A stretch of 10,736 nt of DNA from Flavobacteriaceae bacterium (GCA_016763595.1 JAESTN010000287.1:1-10736), one strand, 5' to 3'. Shown: positions 1 through 6,793, numbered from the stretch's first letter. Program-made: numbers and translations. Notes: generated by a model not told the origin, from the letters alone.

Positions 1-1
1 A

Positions 2-1762
2 GAATTGCTAAAACAAATTTCGGCAACAAACATTAAGCAAGTAGAGATAATTACCTCTCCGTCTGTAAAGTATAAAGCAGAAGGATTGTCTGGGATTATT
101 AATATTATATTGAAAAGAAATATAGAACAAGGACTAAATATGATAGTAAATAACACGGTTGGAACAAAACGACATGGATTCGGGTTGCAAAGTAATTTTA
201 ATACCTCTCTTATCAATTTTCGTTTGAACACTTCGTTTAATAAAAGCGCTACTAAAGATGATCAGTTTATAGATCGTCAATTTACTTCAGGCAATACAGA
301 ACGCATTTTTACGCCAAACTTATTTGAAGGTAAAGTATATAAGGTAGCTGCCGGATTTGATTTTTTTATCAAAGACAAACATGAGTTTACCTTAGAAATT
401 GATTACACAGACGATGTTCATAGTTATTTTAATCAATCTAGTTATTCTAAAAGCTTGGAAAAACCGGAGTATCTCTTTTTAAGGAAAACAAAACATGCGC
501 ATTATAACACGATATTTCAAATGAACTATAGATTGAAATTAAACTCAGAAAACACACACTTTTTTGAAGTAGATTACAATTTTAATAATAGTGAAAATAA
601 CTATCCTCAAACGGACTCTGTAGATGGTGTAGTTCTCGTAAATAAACGCTTGAATGAAGCGTATAACTTGCATTCTGCAGCTGTAGACTATATGGTTCCT
701 CTAGAACAAAAAGGAAGCATAGAAATAGGTGTAAGCTTTAACACACAGGCTCTAAACAGTTCTCAAACTTTTTTTACGCACACAAATACAGATGCGTTTT
801 CTTATAACGAACAGTTATTTGGCATGTATGGTTTGTTGAATTATTCCTTTGAAAGAATACATCTAAAAGGAGGATTTCGGTATGAATATTTTACTTCGAA
901 CGCAAAAAACTCCACGATAGATTTTGGTAGTAAGCAATCGTATAAAAACCTTTTTCCTTCAATACATGTGTCTTATCTTTTAAATGAAAAGAACACATTG
1001 AACTTTGGGTATAGCCAACGAATTTCTCGTCCAAATTTTCATCATGTGAATATGCTACAGCTGTATAGCCCGTTTTTTAGATGGGATTATAATCCTAATA
1101 TACTTCCCGAAACGAGTACTAACTTGGACTTTAGTTATCATAAAAACACACATAATTATAGTATGTCACTTACGGTTTTTTATAGACGAAGAAAAGACGT
1201 GATTCTATGGATAGCATCTGCAGATAATAACCAGCAAGTTTTTAGGTATGAAAACTCGGGAGTGTTTGATTCTTATGGTTTGGAAAGTAATTTTAGAGTT
1301 CGGTTGTCTTCATTCTGGGATACAAATATGTCAGTAAATTATTATCATAGTCAAGCTGATTTAAAAGATATAGTTACCTGGAATAGCGCATATTCGTCAA
1401 GGTATCAATTAAAGAATATGTTCAAAATTAATTCAAAATTAAATGTAGATGTGACCTACATCCACAGGCCAAAAACACAACGAAATTTTAGTTATTCAGA
1501 AAAAAGGAATAGCGTAGATGTTGCTTTAAGAGGCACTTTTTTAAAAGGGAAATTAACAAGCGGAATTCGTTTTGTAAATATTTTTAGAGGCAATGGGTAT
1601 AAAAGCACAACTAAGACAAATACACTCACTCAGAAAACAGTTTGGGAATCACAATCACAAAGGTTTAACTTTTTACTTAGTCTGGACTATCAAATATTTA
1701 AAAACAAGAAGAATAGTAGAAATAAAAAACAACGATCATACAATGAAATTCCAATAGATTAA
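2..1762 (+). CDS. TonB-dependent receptor-like outer-membrane beta-barrel protein (OMP_b-brl_3 type), 5' truncated
   Basis: The gene is open at the left edge, so its signal peptide, N-terminal extension and most of the plug are outside the window; 586 codons and a TAA stop are visible. The first ~40 residues look like the end of a plug domain (ISATNIKQVEIITSPS, then a GLSGIINIILKRN stretch), a signature of the Bacteroidota outer-membrane receptor family PF14905. The rest is aromatic, alternating beta-barrel sequence with the family's 'GYSQRISRPNF' motif about residues 337-347 and an 'NPNILPETSTNLDFSYH' stretch after it. The last barrel strand (LSLDYQIF) is followed by a basic tail of about 20 residues. 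Such proteins sit in the outer membrane and usually import or sense a ligand; the ligand cannot be told here. The next gene starts 10 nt after the stop, so an operon with the kinase and regulator is likely. Confidence 0.9.
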   Translation, partial: ELLKQISATNIKQVEIITSPSVKYKAEGLSGIINIILKRNIEQGLNMIVNNTVGTKRHGFGLQSNFNTSLINFRLNTSFNKSATKDDQFIDRQFTSGNTERIFTPNLFEGKVYKVAAGFDFFIKDKHEFTLEIDYTDDVHSYFNQSSYSKSLEKPEYLFLRKTKHAHYNTIFQMNYRLKLNSENTHFFEVDYNFNNSENNYPQTDSVDGVVLVNKRLNEAYNLHSAAVDYMVPLEQKGSIEIGVSFNTQALNSSQTFFTHTNTDAFSYNEQLFGMYGLLNYSFERIHLKGGFRYEYFTSNAKNSTIDFGSKQSYKNLFPSIHVSYLLNEKNTLNFGYSQRISRPNFHHVNMLQLYSPFFRWDYNPNILPETSTNLDFSYHKNTHNYSMSLTVFYRRRKDVILWIASADNNQQVFRYENSGVFDSYGLESNFRVRLSSFWDTNMSVNYYHSQADLKDIVTWNSAYSSRYQLKNMFKINSKLNVDVTYIHRPKTQRNFSYSEKRNSVDVALRGTFLKGKLTSGIRFVNIFRGNGYKSTTKTNTLTQKTVWESQSQRFNFLLSLDYQIFKNKKNSRNKKQRSYNEIPID

Positions 1763-1772
1763 ACTATTTTTA

Positions 1773-2804
1773 ATGAATAATAAAGAAACAAATAGTACCG
1801 TGTTGCTAAAAAATATAAAGAAAAAAGAACCATATATACATCTCTTATTTTGGGTGAGTTATGTCTTGTTTCCATATTTAAAATCGATTGGAAGAGATAC
1901 TGCCTATCATTTTAAAAGTGAGCTAATTGATTTACTATTTGGTATGATTGTATTTTACATTTCATATGCTGTCTTTTTTACTACTAAGAATAAGTTTGGT
2001 AAAATTCTTTTTTTGTTGGTTCTTTTTTGTGGAATTGGTTCTTTAAATTTGAAAGTTCATAATTGGTTATTTCTAGGCACACATACCGAAGCTTTTTGGT
2101 ACTATTCTATCAACTATATCTCTACATATAGTATTCTTGTATTGTTTGGATATGTATTATTTTTAATTAAAAAAGGCTATACTAGTCAACAGCTTTTTGA
2201 TGAAATGAATGCAAAAAAAAAGGAAGCAGAATTGGCCAGTTTAAAATCGCAAATAAATCCACATTTTTTATTCAATACCTTAAATTCTATTTATTTAAGT
2301 GCGTTAAAAAAAGAAGAGAATACTGCCGATTTAATTTTAAAATTATCAGACAATTTCAGATATGTCTTACAAGATGGTCAGCATAAACAAGTAACATTAA
2401 AAAAGGAAATTGCGCACATAAGAGATTATTTAAGTTTACAAAAGGAACGCTTAAAGGAGAAAGTAGTGATAGACTTTAATGTATCTGTAGATAATTATGA
2501 AGAAATGATTTCGCCATTATTATTAATTTCATTTATAGAGAATGCTATTAAATATACCAGTATGTTAAGAGGTAAGAATCATGGGATAAAAATTGACATT
2601 CAATTAGAACAAAAAGGATTTCACTTCTCTTGTCAAAACCCTTATTTAGAAGGGAATTCACTTGTAAAAATGGGTTCGGGATCAAACGGAATAGGGATTC
2701 AAAACACTACGAAAAGATTAGAATATGTGTATCCGAACAAACATTCGTTACGAATTCATAAAGAAGATAATGTATTTCATGTTGATTTAAAAATAGATGT
2801 ATGA
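1773..2804 (+). CDS. LytS/YehU-family membrane sensor histidine kinase
   Basis: A 343-aa inner-membrane sensor kinase of the His_kinase (PF06580) type. Four hydrophobic segments at about residues 21-39, 50-70, 76-92 and 108-133 form the sensor region, with no large periplasmic domain. A short linker leads to the phosphoacceptor motif QINPHFLFNTLN with His164. The ATP-binding part has an N-box (FIENAIKY, residues 254-261) and a G-box (GSGSNGIGIQN, 301-311) followed by the family's KRL. The length is normal for the family. The ATG at 1773 is chosen because it lies just after the receptor gene and gives the complete first membrane segment. The stop overlaps the next start (ATGA), so kinase and regulator are probably translationally coupled. 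The signal is unknown; the coupling to an outer-membrane receptor suggests an envelope or extracellular cue (inference). Confidence 0.95.
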   Translation: MNNKETNSTVLLKNIKKKEPYIHLLFWVSYVLFPYLKSIGRDTAYHFKSELIDLLFGMIVFYISYAVFFTTKNKFGKILFLLVLFCGIGSLNLKVHNWLFLGTHTEAFWYYSINYISTYSILVLFGYVLFLIKKGYTSQQLFDEMNAKKKEAELASLKSQINPHFLFNTLNSIYLSALKKEENTADLILKLSDNFRYVLQDGQHKQVTLKKEIAHIRDYLSLQKERLKEKVVIDFNVSVDNYEEMISPLLLISFIENAIKYTSMLRGKNHGIKIDIQLEQKGFHFSCQNPYLEGNSLVKMGSGSNGIGIQNTTKRLEYVYPNKHSLRIHKEDNVFHVDLKIDV

Positions 2805-3484
2805 TTGACTGTTTAATTATAGAAGATGAACAACCGGCCCAAGAAATTTTAAAAAGTTACATTGATAAAACACCTTTTTTAAATTGTATTGGAGTCTACG
2901 AAAGTGGGTTGGATGTTCCTTTAGAAAAACTACAGCAAACAGAATTGCTGTTTCTGGACATTCAGTTACCAGAACTAGATGGAATAAGTTATTTGAAAAC
3001 ACTTTCAAACCCTATACAAGTAATTATTACCTCTGCATATGATGCCTATACGCTTGAAGCCTTTGAAGAAGCAGTTGTTGATTATTTATTAAAGCCCTAT
3101 TCTTTTGAACGTTTTTTTAAAGCAGTAACCAGGGTTTACAACAGCGTTGCTATTCACCAGAAAAATGTAGAAAAAAATTTCTTTTTATACGCCGATAAGA
3201 CCTTGTATAATGTGTTAGTTGATGACATTCTATATTTAAAGGCAGAAGTAGATTATGTAAAAGTTGTTACAAAAGATAAGAGTGTTTTAATTCTGGACAG
3301 TTTAAGTAACTGGAAAATAAAATTACACCCTTTTAATTTTTTGCAAATCCACAGGTCCTATATTATCCATATAGATAAAATTTCTAAAGTACAGGGGAAT
3401 CAAGTTTTTATTCAAGATGAAATTATTCCGATTGGAAAATCGTTTAAAGAAGAATTTATATCTAAAATCAAAAATAATCTTTAA
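2801..3484 (+). CDS. LytTR-family DNA-binding response regulator
   Basis: A 227-aa response regulator. The receiver domain (about residues 1-115) has the acidic pair E8/D9, the phosphoacceptor D53 in LLFLDIQLPELDG, a Thr/Ser switch position at 77-78 and the conserved Lys98 in LLKPYSFERF. The LytTR DNA-binding domain covers about residues 128-227, with the typical ILYLKAEVDYVKV segment and FLQIHRSYIIHIDKI motif. LytTR proteins bind direct repeats in promoters as dimers. The start overlaps the kinase stop by 4 nt, so this is its cognate partner. The targets cannot be read from the window; autoregulation of the upstream receptor gene is plausible, but its promoter is outside the window. I see no convincing intrinsic terminator in the 120 nt after the stop. 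Confidence 0.95.
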   Translation: MIDCLIIEDEQPAQEILKSYIDKTPFLNCIGVYESGLDVPLEKLQQTELLFLDIQLPELDGISYLKTLSNPIQVIITSAYDAYTLEAFEEAVVDYLLKPYSFERFFKAVTRVYNSVAIHQKNVEKNFFLYADKTLYNVLVDDILYLKAEVDYVKVVTKDKSVLILDSLSNWKIKLHPFNFLQIHRSYIIHIDKISKVQGNQVFIQDEIIPIGKSFKEEFISKIKNNL

Positions 3485-3560
3485 TTAGAAACAGTAAAAA
3501 AAATACATGAATTATCTGTAGTTCTGTAACGTATCTATGAATAGTCGTACTATAAAACAG

Positions 3561-3602
3561 CAACAATCAGATTGTAGGAATTAAAAAATAGGTTGATTTT
3601 TG
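3561..3602 (+). promoter_or_regulatory. Candidate operator palindrome plus promoter upstream of the Ada-like gene
   Basis: The site CAACAATCAGATTGTAG (3561-3577) is a 17-nt palindrome centred on A3569, perfect over the inner 13 nt and with one outer mismatch. A TTG at 3572-3574 and a GATTTTTG at 3595-3602 (within TTGATTTTTG) resemble the Bacteroidota -33 and -7 elements with a 20-nt spacer. The same palindrome and promoter-like element, at identical spacing, recur before the DUF1203 gene. The -7-like element ends only 4 nt before the chosen ATG at 3607, so the mRNA would have almost no leader. The one-base centre makes a stable hairpin unlikely and fits a dimer-binding site. The regulator is not known; the Ada-like protein itself is a candidate (inference). 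Confidence 0.6.
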
Positions 3603-3606
3603 TTTT

Positions 3607-4425
3607 ATGGAAGACCAGTACCACTTTGATGTGATTGCAAAAGCAATCTCTTTTATTAAAAAGGAACATGTGAAGCAACCGTCATTAGAACAAATTGCAG
3701 CACATGTACACCTAAGCAAGTTTCATTTTCAAAGAGTCTTTAAAAGATGGGTTGGCATTAGCCCGAAAGAGTATTTGCAATTCATCACCTTAGAAAAAGC
3801 CAAAGAAGCTTTACGCAAAGGGCAATCTACTTTAGAAACATCCTATGATCTTGGCTTGTCTGGCAATAGTAGATTACACGATTTATTTGTGAAAATTGCC
3901 GCTTGTACTCCAGGTGAGTTTAAAAAAAGAGGGGAGAACCTACACATTCATACTGCAGAAATTCAAACACCTTTTGGGTTGGCAACAGTAGCAGAAACAG
4001 AAAGAGGCATCTGTAGCTTTTCTTTTGATACCTTAACTACAAACCGACTTAAATCTGAATATACCCAAGCAAGCTTTACCAATGGTCTGTTAAAAAACGG
4101 ACAGGCATTGCAGGCCTATTTTACCACTTGGAAAGTGCCCACAGCACCAATTGGTTTGGACATTATGGGAACCCCATTTCAAATTCAGGTGTGGAATGCA
4201 TTGCTACAAATTCCATCTTCAAATGTATTGGCCTATCAAAACATTGCAGACATCATTCAGAACCCTAAAGCTGTAAGAGCGGTAGGTACCGCAATAGGTA
4301 AAAACCCAATTGCTTATTTAATTCCCTGTCATAGAGTAATAAAAAGTGATGGCGATATGGGGAATTATAGATGGACTCCCGAACGTAAAATTGCCATGAA
4401 CAGTTATGAAGCAATAAAACTATAA
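3607..4425 (+). CDS. Ada-like AraC-type regulator fused to O6-methylguanine-DNA methyltransferase
   Basis: A 272-aa two-domain protein. Residues ~8-108 are an AraC-family double helix-turn-helix (HVHLSKFHFQRVFKRWVGISPKEY, then a second helix pair ending in TPGEFKKRG). Residues ~115-272 are an MGMT/Ogt domain with the RAVGTAIGKNP segment (arginine finger R224), the suicide active site IPCHRV with Cys241, and the GNYRW substrate loop. The enzyme transfers alkyl groups from O6-alkylguanine to Cys241 irreversibly. E. coli Ada has about 354 residues; the missing part is the N-terminal zinc/Cys phosphotriester-sensing domain, so if this protein is a regulator, the signal would have to come from the MGMT domain or elsewhere. 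The start at 3607 is the only ATG that leaves the HTH intact. A palindrome lies immediately upstream. Alternative name: methylated-DNA--[protein]-cysteine S-methyltransferase. Confidence 0.93.
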   Translation: MEDQYHFDVIAKAISFIKKEHVKQPSLEQIAAHVHLSKFHFQRVFKRWVGISPKEYLQFITLEKAKEALRKGQSTLETSYDLGLSGNSRLHDLFVKIAACTPGEFKKRGENLHIHTAEIQTPFGLATVAETERGICSFSFDTLTTNRLKSEYTQASFTNGLLKNGQALQAYFTTWKVPTAPIGLDIMGTPFQIQVWNALLQIPSSNVLAYQNIADIIQNPKAVRAVGTAIGKNPIAYLIPCHRVIKSDGDMGNYRWTPERKIAMNSYEAIKL

Positions 4426-4431
4426 GGATAG

Positions 4432-4473
4432 CAAGAATCAGATTGTTGGGTGTACGTAAATTCTTGAAATTTG
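4432..4473 (+). promoter_or_regulatory. Second copy of the operator palindrome plus promoter, upstream of DUF1203
   Basis: CAAGAATCAGATTGTTG (4432-4448), centred on A4440, matches the site at 3561-3577 in 15 of 17 positions and is a palindrome with one internal mismatch pair. A TTG lies at 4443-4445 and a GAAATTTG at 4466-4473 (within TTGAAATTTG). The distance from palindrome centre to the end of the -7-like element is 33 nt in both copies, although the sequence between is not conserved. The site sits in the 71-nt gap after the Ada-like gene, so the DUF1203 gene probably has its own promoter rather than depending only on readthrough. The position, overlapping the -33 region, is compatible with either activation or repression. 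Confidence 0.6.
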
Positions 4474-4496
4474 TCTGAACCTTAAAGCAACCCATC

Positions 4497-4970
4497 ATGA
4501 ACATCAATTTTAAAATTTCTGCAATAGCAAACACATACAATCCATTATTTGAGCTGACATCTGAAGAACTGTCAGAAAAGAACATGGTTAAAATGCTAGT
4601 GGATGCAAACCCTGGCTTCCCATGTAGAGTGAGCTTAGAAGATGCAGAAATAGGCGAGAAGGTATTGTTGCTTCCTTTAGAATATCACAAAACAACCTCT
4701 CCGTACAAAGCAAGTGGTCCCGTTTTTATTAGAAAGAATGCTGTAAAAGTAGATTTGGCTGTGAATGAAATTCCAGCCATGTTGTATAAAAGACAACAAA
4801 CACTGAGGGTATACAATACAAACGGAATGATGATTGCTGCAAAATCTCCTAGTGCTGATGCGCTTAGAAATGAAATAGAAACTCTTTTAAAGAACCCTAA
4901 AGCAAGTTATATTCAGGTTCACAATACCAATCCAGGTTGTTATAATTGTCAAATTAATAGGATTGTATAA
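4497..4970 (+). CDS. DUF1203 family protein
   Basis: A 157-aa soluble protein with the hallmarks I know from DUF1203 (PF06718): the NPGFPCRVSLEDAEIGEKVLL block (residues ~39-59, Cys43), a SPYKASGPVFIR block (~68-79), a central Arg-rich segment, and a C-terminal QVHNTNPGCYNCQINR motif with two further cysteines. It fills the normal length of the family. There is no signal peptide or membrane segment, so it is probably cytoplasmic. The biochemical function of the family is not known to me. The conserved Cys and His residues could bind a metal or carry out redox chemistry (inference). It lies 71 nt downstream of the Ada-like gene behind a copy of the same palindrome/promoter unit, which suggests common control and perhaps a role in the same stress response. 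Confidence 0.85.
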   Translation: MNINFKISAIANTYNPLFELTSEELSEKNMVKMLVDANPGFPCRVSLEDAEIGEKVLLLPLEYHKTTSPYKASGPVFIRKNAVKVDLAVNEIPAMLYKRQQTLRVYNTNGMMIAAKSPSADALRNEIETLLKNPKASYIQVHNTNPGCYNCQINRIV

Positions 4971-5072
4971 GCTCAGATTATGCTGATTGTTTGCTGTATT
5001 TCATGAATTTATAACGGCATGGTTTTTAACAAGTTATTGCCCATACACCATGCTGTTTTCGATTATTTTTCG

Positions 5073-5080
5073 TAACTTTA
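5073..5080 (+). promoter_or_regulatory. Possible -7 element before the small membrane protein gene
   Basis: TAACTTTA lies 4 nt upstream of the ATG at 5085 and matches the Bacteroidota -7 consensus TAnnTTTG except for the last base. I see no TTG at the proper -33 distance, so support is weak. Confidence 0.25.
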
Positions 5081-5084
5081 GTAC

Positions 5085-5216
5085 ATGCAGTGGCCCAAGA
5101 AATACAAAGATTATTACGATTACTATAAAAACCGTGAGCCCTTTCCAGCATCTACAGGGATCTTTTTTATGGCCATTTGTGCAGTTGCATATCTGATATA
5201 TACTTGGTTGTTTTAA
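5085..5216 (+). CDS. Small single-pass membrane protein, 43 aa
   Basis: A short reading frame encodes 43 residues. The N-terminal half is charged and tyrosine-rich (MQWPKKYKDYYDYYKNRE), followed by FPASTG and a hydrophobic helix of about 18 residues (FFMAICAVAYLIYTWLF, ~27-43) that ends the protein. The positive charge of the N-terminal part suggests that it stays in the cytoplasm with a C-terminal anchor. The frame has a clean ATG, a protein-like composition and a promoter-like TAACTTTA just upstream. A longer overlapping frame from 4987 lacks an ATG start and reads as low-quality sequence, so I prefer this one. I do not recognise the family. It is a stand-alone gene between DUF1203 and a repeat-rich spacer. 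Confidence is moderate because of its length. Confidence 0.6.
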   Translation: MQWPKKYKDYYDYYKNREPFPASTGIFFMAICAVAYLIYTWLF

Positions 5217-5223
5217 ATTGAAT

Positions 5224-5262
5224 TCAAAGTCTCAAAGTCTCAAAGCTAAAGAGTGGCAAAGA
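5224..5262. repeat. Short tandem repeat (8-bp unit, TCAAAGTC)
   Basis: Two exact units TCAAAGTC (5224-5239) and a third ending in CT (5240-5247) are followed by degenerate AAAGAG and GGCAAAG units. A different CAAAG-rich tandem array precedes the second copy of the 57-bp repeat near 9770, so the two parts seem to travel as one composite. This opens the 320-nt gene-free stretch 5217-5536. Confidence 0.7.
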
Positions 5263-5280
5263 ACCAAAAACAACAACTAG

Positions 5281-5337
5281 CAACCATAAGTGTCATTTCG
5301 ACAGAACGCCGTAGAAGTGACGAGAAATCTCATGAAT
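5281..5337. repeat. Dispersed intergenic repeat, copy 1 (57 bp, left arm only)
   Basis: This 57-bp block starts CAACCATAAGTGTCATTTCG and ends in AAATCTCATGAAT. It is identical to 9852-9908 except for T5296, which is A9867 there. Only the left arm of the palindromic element seen at 9852-9970 is present: the matching right arm (GAGATTCCTC ... TGTCGGAATGACA) is absent. I recall similar 'GTCATTTCGAC...GAGAAATCTC' intergenic elements in Flavobacteriaceae genomes. Confidence 0.85.
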
Positions 5338-5346
5338 TATATCGTA

Positions 5347-5371
5347 TTCTTTTTCCATTGCTGAAAAAGAA
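5347..5371. other. AT-rich hairpin
   Basis: TTCTTTTTC (5347-5355) and GAAAAAGAA (5363-5371) form a perfect 9-bp stem with a 7-nt loop. There is no T-run after it, so it is a weak terminator at best; it may be part of the adjacent repeat. Confidence 0.4.
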
Positions 5372-5411
5372 CCAATTCCCAACGCAACCCAACACTCACA
5401 ACTCACAATTT

Positions 5412-5438
5412 AAAAACTAGGTATAAACACCTGTTTTT
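5412..5438. terminator. Bidirectional intrinsic-terminator-like hairpin
   Basis: AAAAAC (5412-5417), a bulged T, and AGGT (5419-5422) pair with ACCT (5429-5432) and GTTTTT (5433-5438) across a 6-nt loop, giving a 10-bp stem flanked by an A-tract and a T-tract. The core has only three G-C pairs plus one at the C5417-G5433 step, so strength is modest. It lies about 200 nt after the 43-aa gene and 98 nt before the next ATG. Confidence 0.45.
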
Positions 5439-5536
5439 ATAGTAACCTGCGGTTTTCTCTAATAGAATGGTTTAGTTTTTCTATTTTTAAGAAAAATTGC
5501 AACACAAACACAAAACTCTTTTACCCTATAAATGTT

Positions 5537-6055
5537 ATGGTTCTTTTTTTACTCCTAATATTAAGTATTGGAATTCTAATTTCACTCCCTATTTGGGTTT
5601 ACAAAATTTTAAATAAAAAAGGTATTAATAAAAATTGGGGAATTTTTGCTTTCCTTCCAATTTTAGTAATTGGATATTTAGTTTACGCTGCATTATACCC
5701 ACCTTCAGAATTCTATAAAACAGATTTTAAAGAAGTTACTGGAATCGAATTGCCATTAAACTCCAAATTTGAATATAAAACCGCTGGTTATCCAGATCAA
5801 CATGGAGATTATACTTCAGTATCAATAATAGAAGTCGGAATAGATTTTTATAAAATATTACAATCGAATTTGACTGAACACGGACTCTCTGAAAGCGAAA
5901 AAAGAGTTGGAGGTAGACAAATGGACAATGCTGTACAAAAAATGAACGAATTGAAAATATCACGCGAATTTTCAAAGGAAAACGGCGACAAATTTTATTA
6001 TGTTGCTTTTCTATCTGACAAGAAAACAATTTTGGTTCAACGCTCAAGTCATTAA
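5537..6055 (+). CDS. Membrane-anchored hypothetical protein
   Basis: A 172-aa protein of unknown function. Two hydrophobic helices lie at about residues 2-25 and 34-53, separated by a short basic loop (NKKGINKN). They are followed by a soluble domain of about 118 residues starting at YPPSEFYKTDFKEVTGIELP. That domain holds a PDQHGDY stretch (~86-92), an acidic/amphipathic middle and a C-terminal FYYVAFLSDKKTILVQ beta segment. The general pattern (FY..DF.E.TG...P followed by Y.D.HGDY) is one I associate with uncharacterised Bacteroidota proteins, but I cannot name a family. The ATG at 5537 leaves the first helix intact; an ATG at 5532 is in another frame. The gene stands alone, with 183 nt to the next one. 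Confidence 0.8.
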   Translation: MVLFLLLILSIGILISLPIWVYKILNKKGINKNWGIFAFLPILVIGYLVYAALYPPSEFYKTDFKEVTGIELPLNSKFEYKTAGYPDQHGDYTSVSIIEVGIDFYKILQSNLTEHGLSESEKRVGGRQMDNAVQKMNELKISREFSKENGDKFYYVAFLSDKKTILVQRSSH

Positions 6056-6103
6056 AGTAAAAGTGAAAACGTACAACACCGAGCATAATTCATTACGTAA
6101 AAA

Positions 6104-6122
6104 GTTTTTCCTTCAGAAAAAC
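6104..6122. other. Small AT-rich hairpin downstream of the hypothetical gene
   Basis: GTTTTTC (6104-6110) and GAAAAAC (6116-6122) form a perfect 7-bp stem with a 5-nt loop, 49 nt after the stop of the preceding gene. No T-run follows; it could be a weak terminator or an mRNA 3'-end structure. Confidence 0.35.
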
Positions 6123-6238
6123 CTCGTGGACTTCAAAGAATTCTAATAGTTAACAGTTTTTTTGCTAAATTCACACAAACAAATCATGCACAAACAGGTT
6201 GTACAACATTAAAAAATCGATCGTTCTGAATTAGAAAT

Positions 6239-6793
6239 ATGGGGGTTTTTGACATATTTAAGAAAAAACAAAAGTTTACCACTTGTAGGTGTTCGGCTTG
6301 TGGAGAATTTCACAGTGAATTACCAGCTCTTGGGTTTTCAACTCCTTTTTATTATGAAACGCTGAACGAAAAAGACAAAGAAGAAATTGCCGAAGTTTCA
6401 AATGATTTTTGTGTCATATCACATGAAGACCAAACTGACAGATTTATAAGAACCACTTTGACAATTAAAATCAATGATGCTTGCGAAGATTTGGATTATG
6501 GAATTTGGGTTTCTTTAAGCGAAAAAAGCTTCGAGGAATATCAATCTGAATTTAAAAATAACATTGGAGGAAAAACGTATTTCGGAATGATTAGTAACGA
6601 AATTCCAGATTTTGAAGAAAGTACATTAGGGATTCAGGTAAATGTGAATACTAGAAATAACGGAATAAGACCTGAAATAATTCCTCACCAGAACAAACAT
6701 AAACTGATTTCTGACTGGGAAAATGGAATTACTATTGAGGAAGCCGAAAAACGAATTGAGCGAATGAAAAAAACGGTGCACAACAACGTATAA
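6239..6793 (+). CDS. DUF2199 family protein
   Basis: A 184-aa soluble protein. Residues 14-25 hold a zinc-ribbon-like CRCSACGEFH cluster (Cys16, 18, 21, His25). An ALGFSTPFYYETL segment, an FCVISHEDQTDRFIRTTLTIKI core (~57-77) and a YGIWVSLSEKSFEEYQ motif (~87-102) follow. This order (CxxCG..H, then RF.R..L.I, then GIWVSLSE) is what I know of DUF2199 (PF09965), whose function is unknown. The C-terminal third is a charged helix. The final residues HNNV and the TAA stop are encoded by the intergenic repeat that starts at 6781, so the native end of the gene may have been replaced by repeat sequence. The ATG at 6239 puts the cysteine cluster near the N-terminus, as in the family. Confidence 0.8.
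   Translation: MGVFDIFKKKQKFTTCRCSACGEFHSELPALGFSTPFYYETLNEKDKEEIAEVSNDFCVISHEDQTDRFIRTTLTIKINDACEDLDYGIWVSLSEKSFEEYQSEFKNNIGGKTYFGMISNEIPDFEESTLGIQVNVNTRNNGIRPEIIPHQNKHKLISDWENGITIEEAEKRIERMKKTVHNNV

Noticed and set aside
4987..5196. A 69-codon + strand frame overlapping the 43-aa gene
   Set aside because: It has no ATG start and no domain-like character; the frame starting at 5085 has a better start, composition and upstream signal.
2817..6086. Antisense frames at 2817-3008, 4265-4585 and 5736-6086
   Set aside because: They lie opposite well-supported genes and have no family features, so they are shadows of the coding strand.
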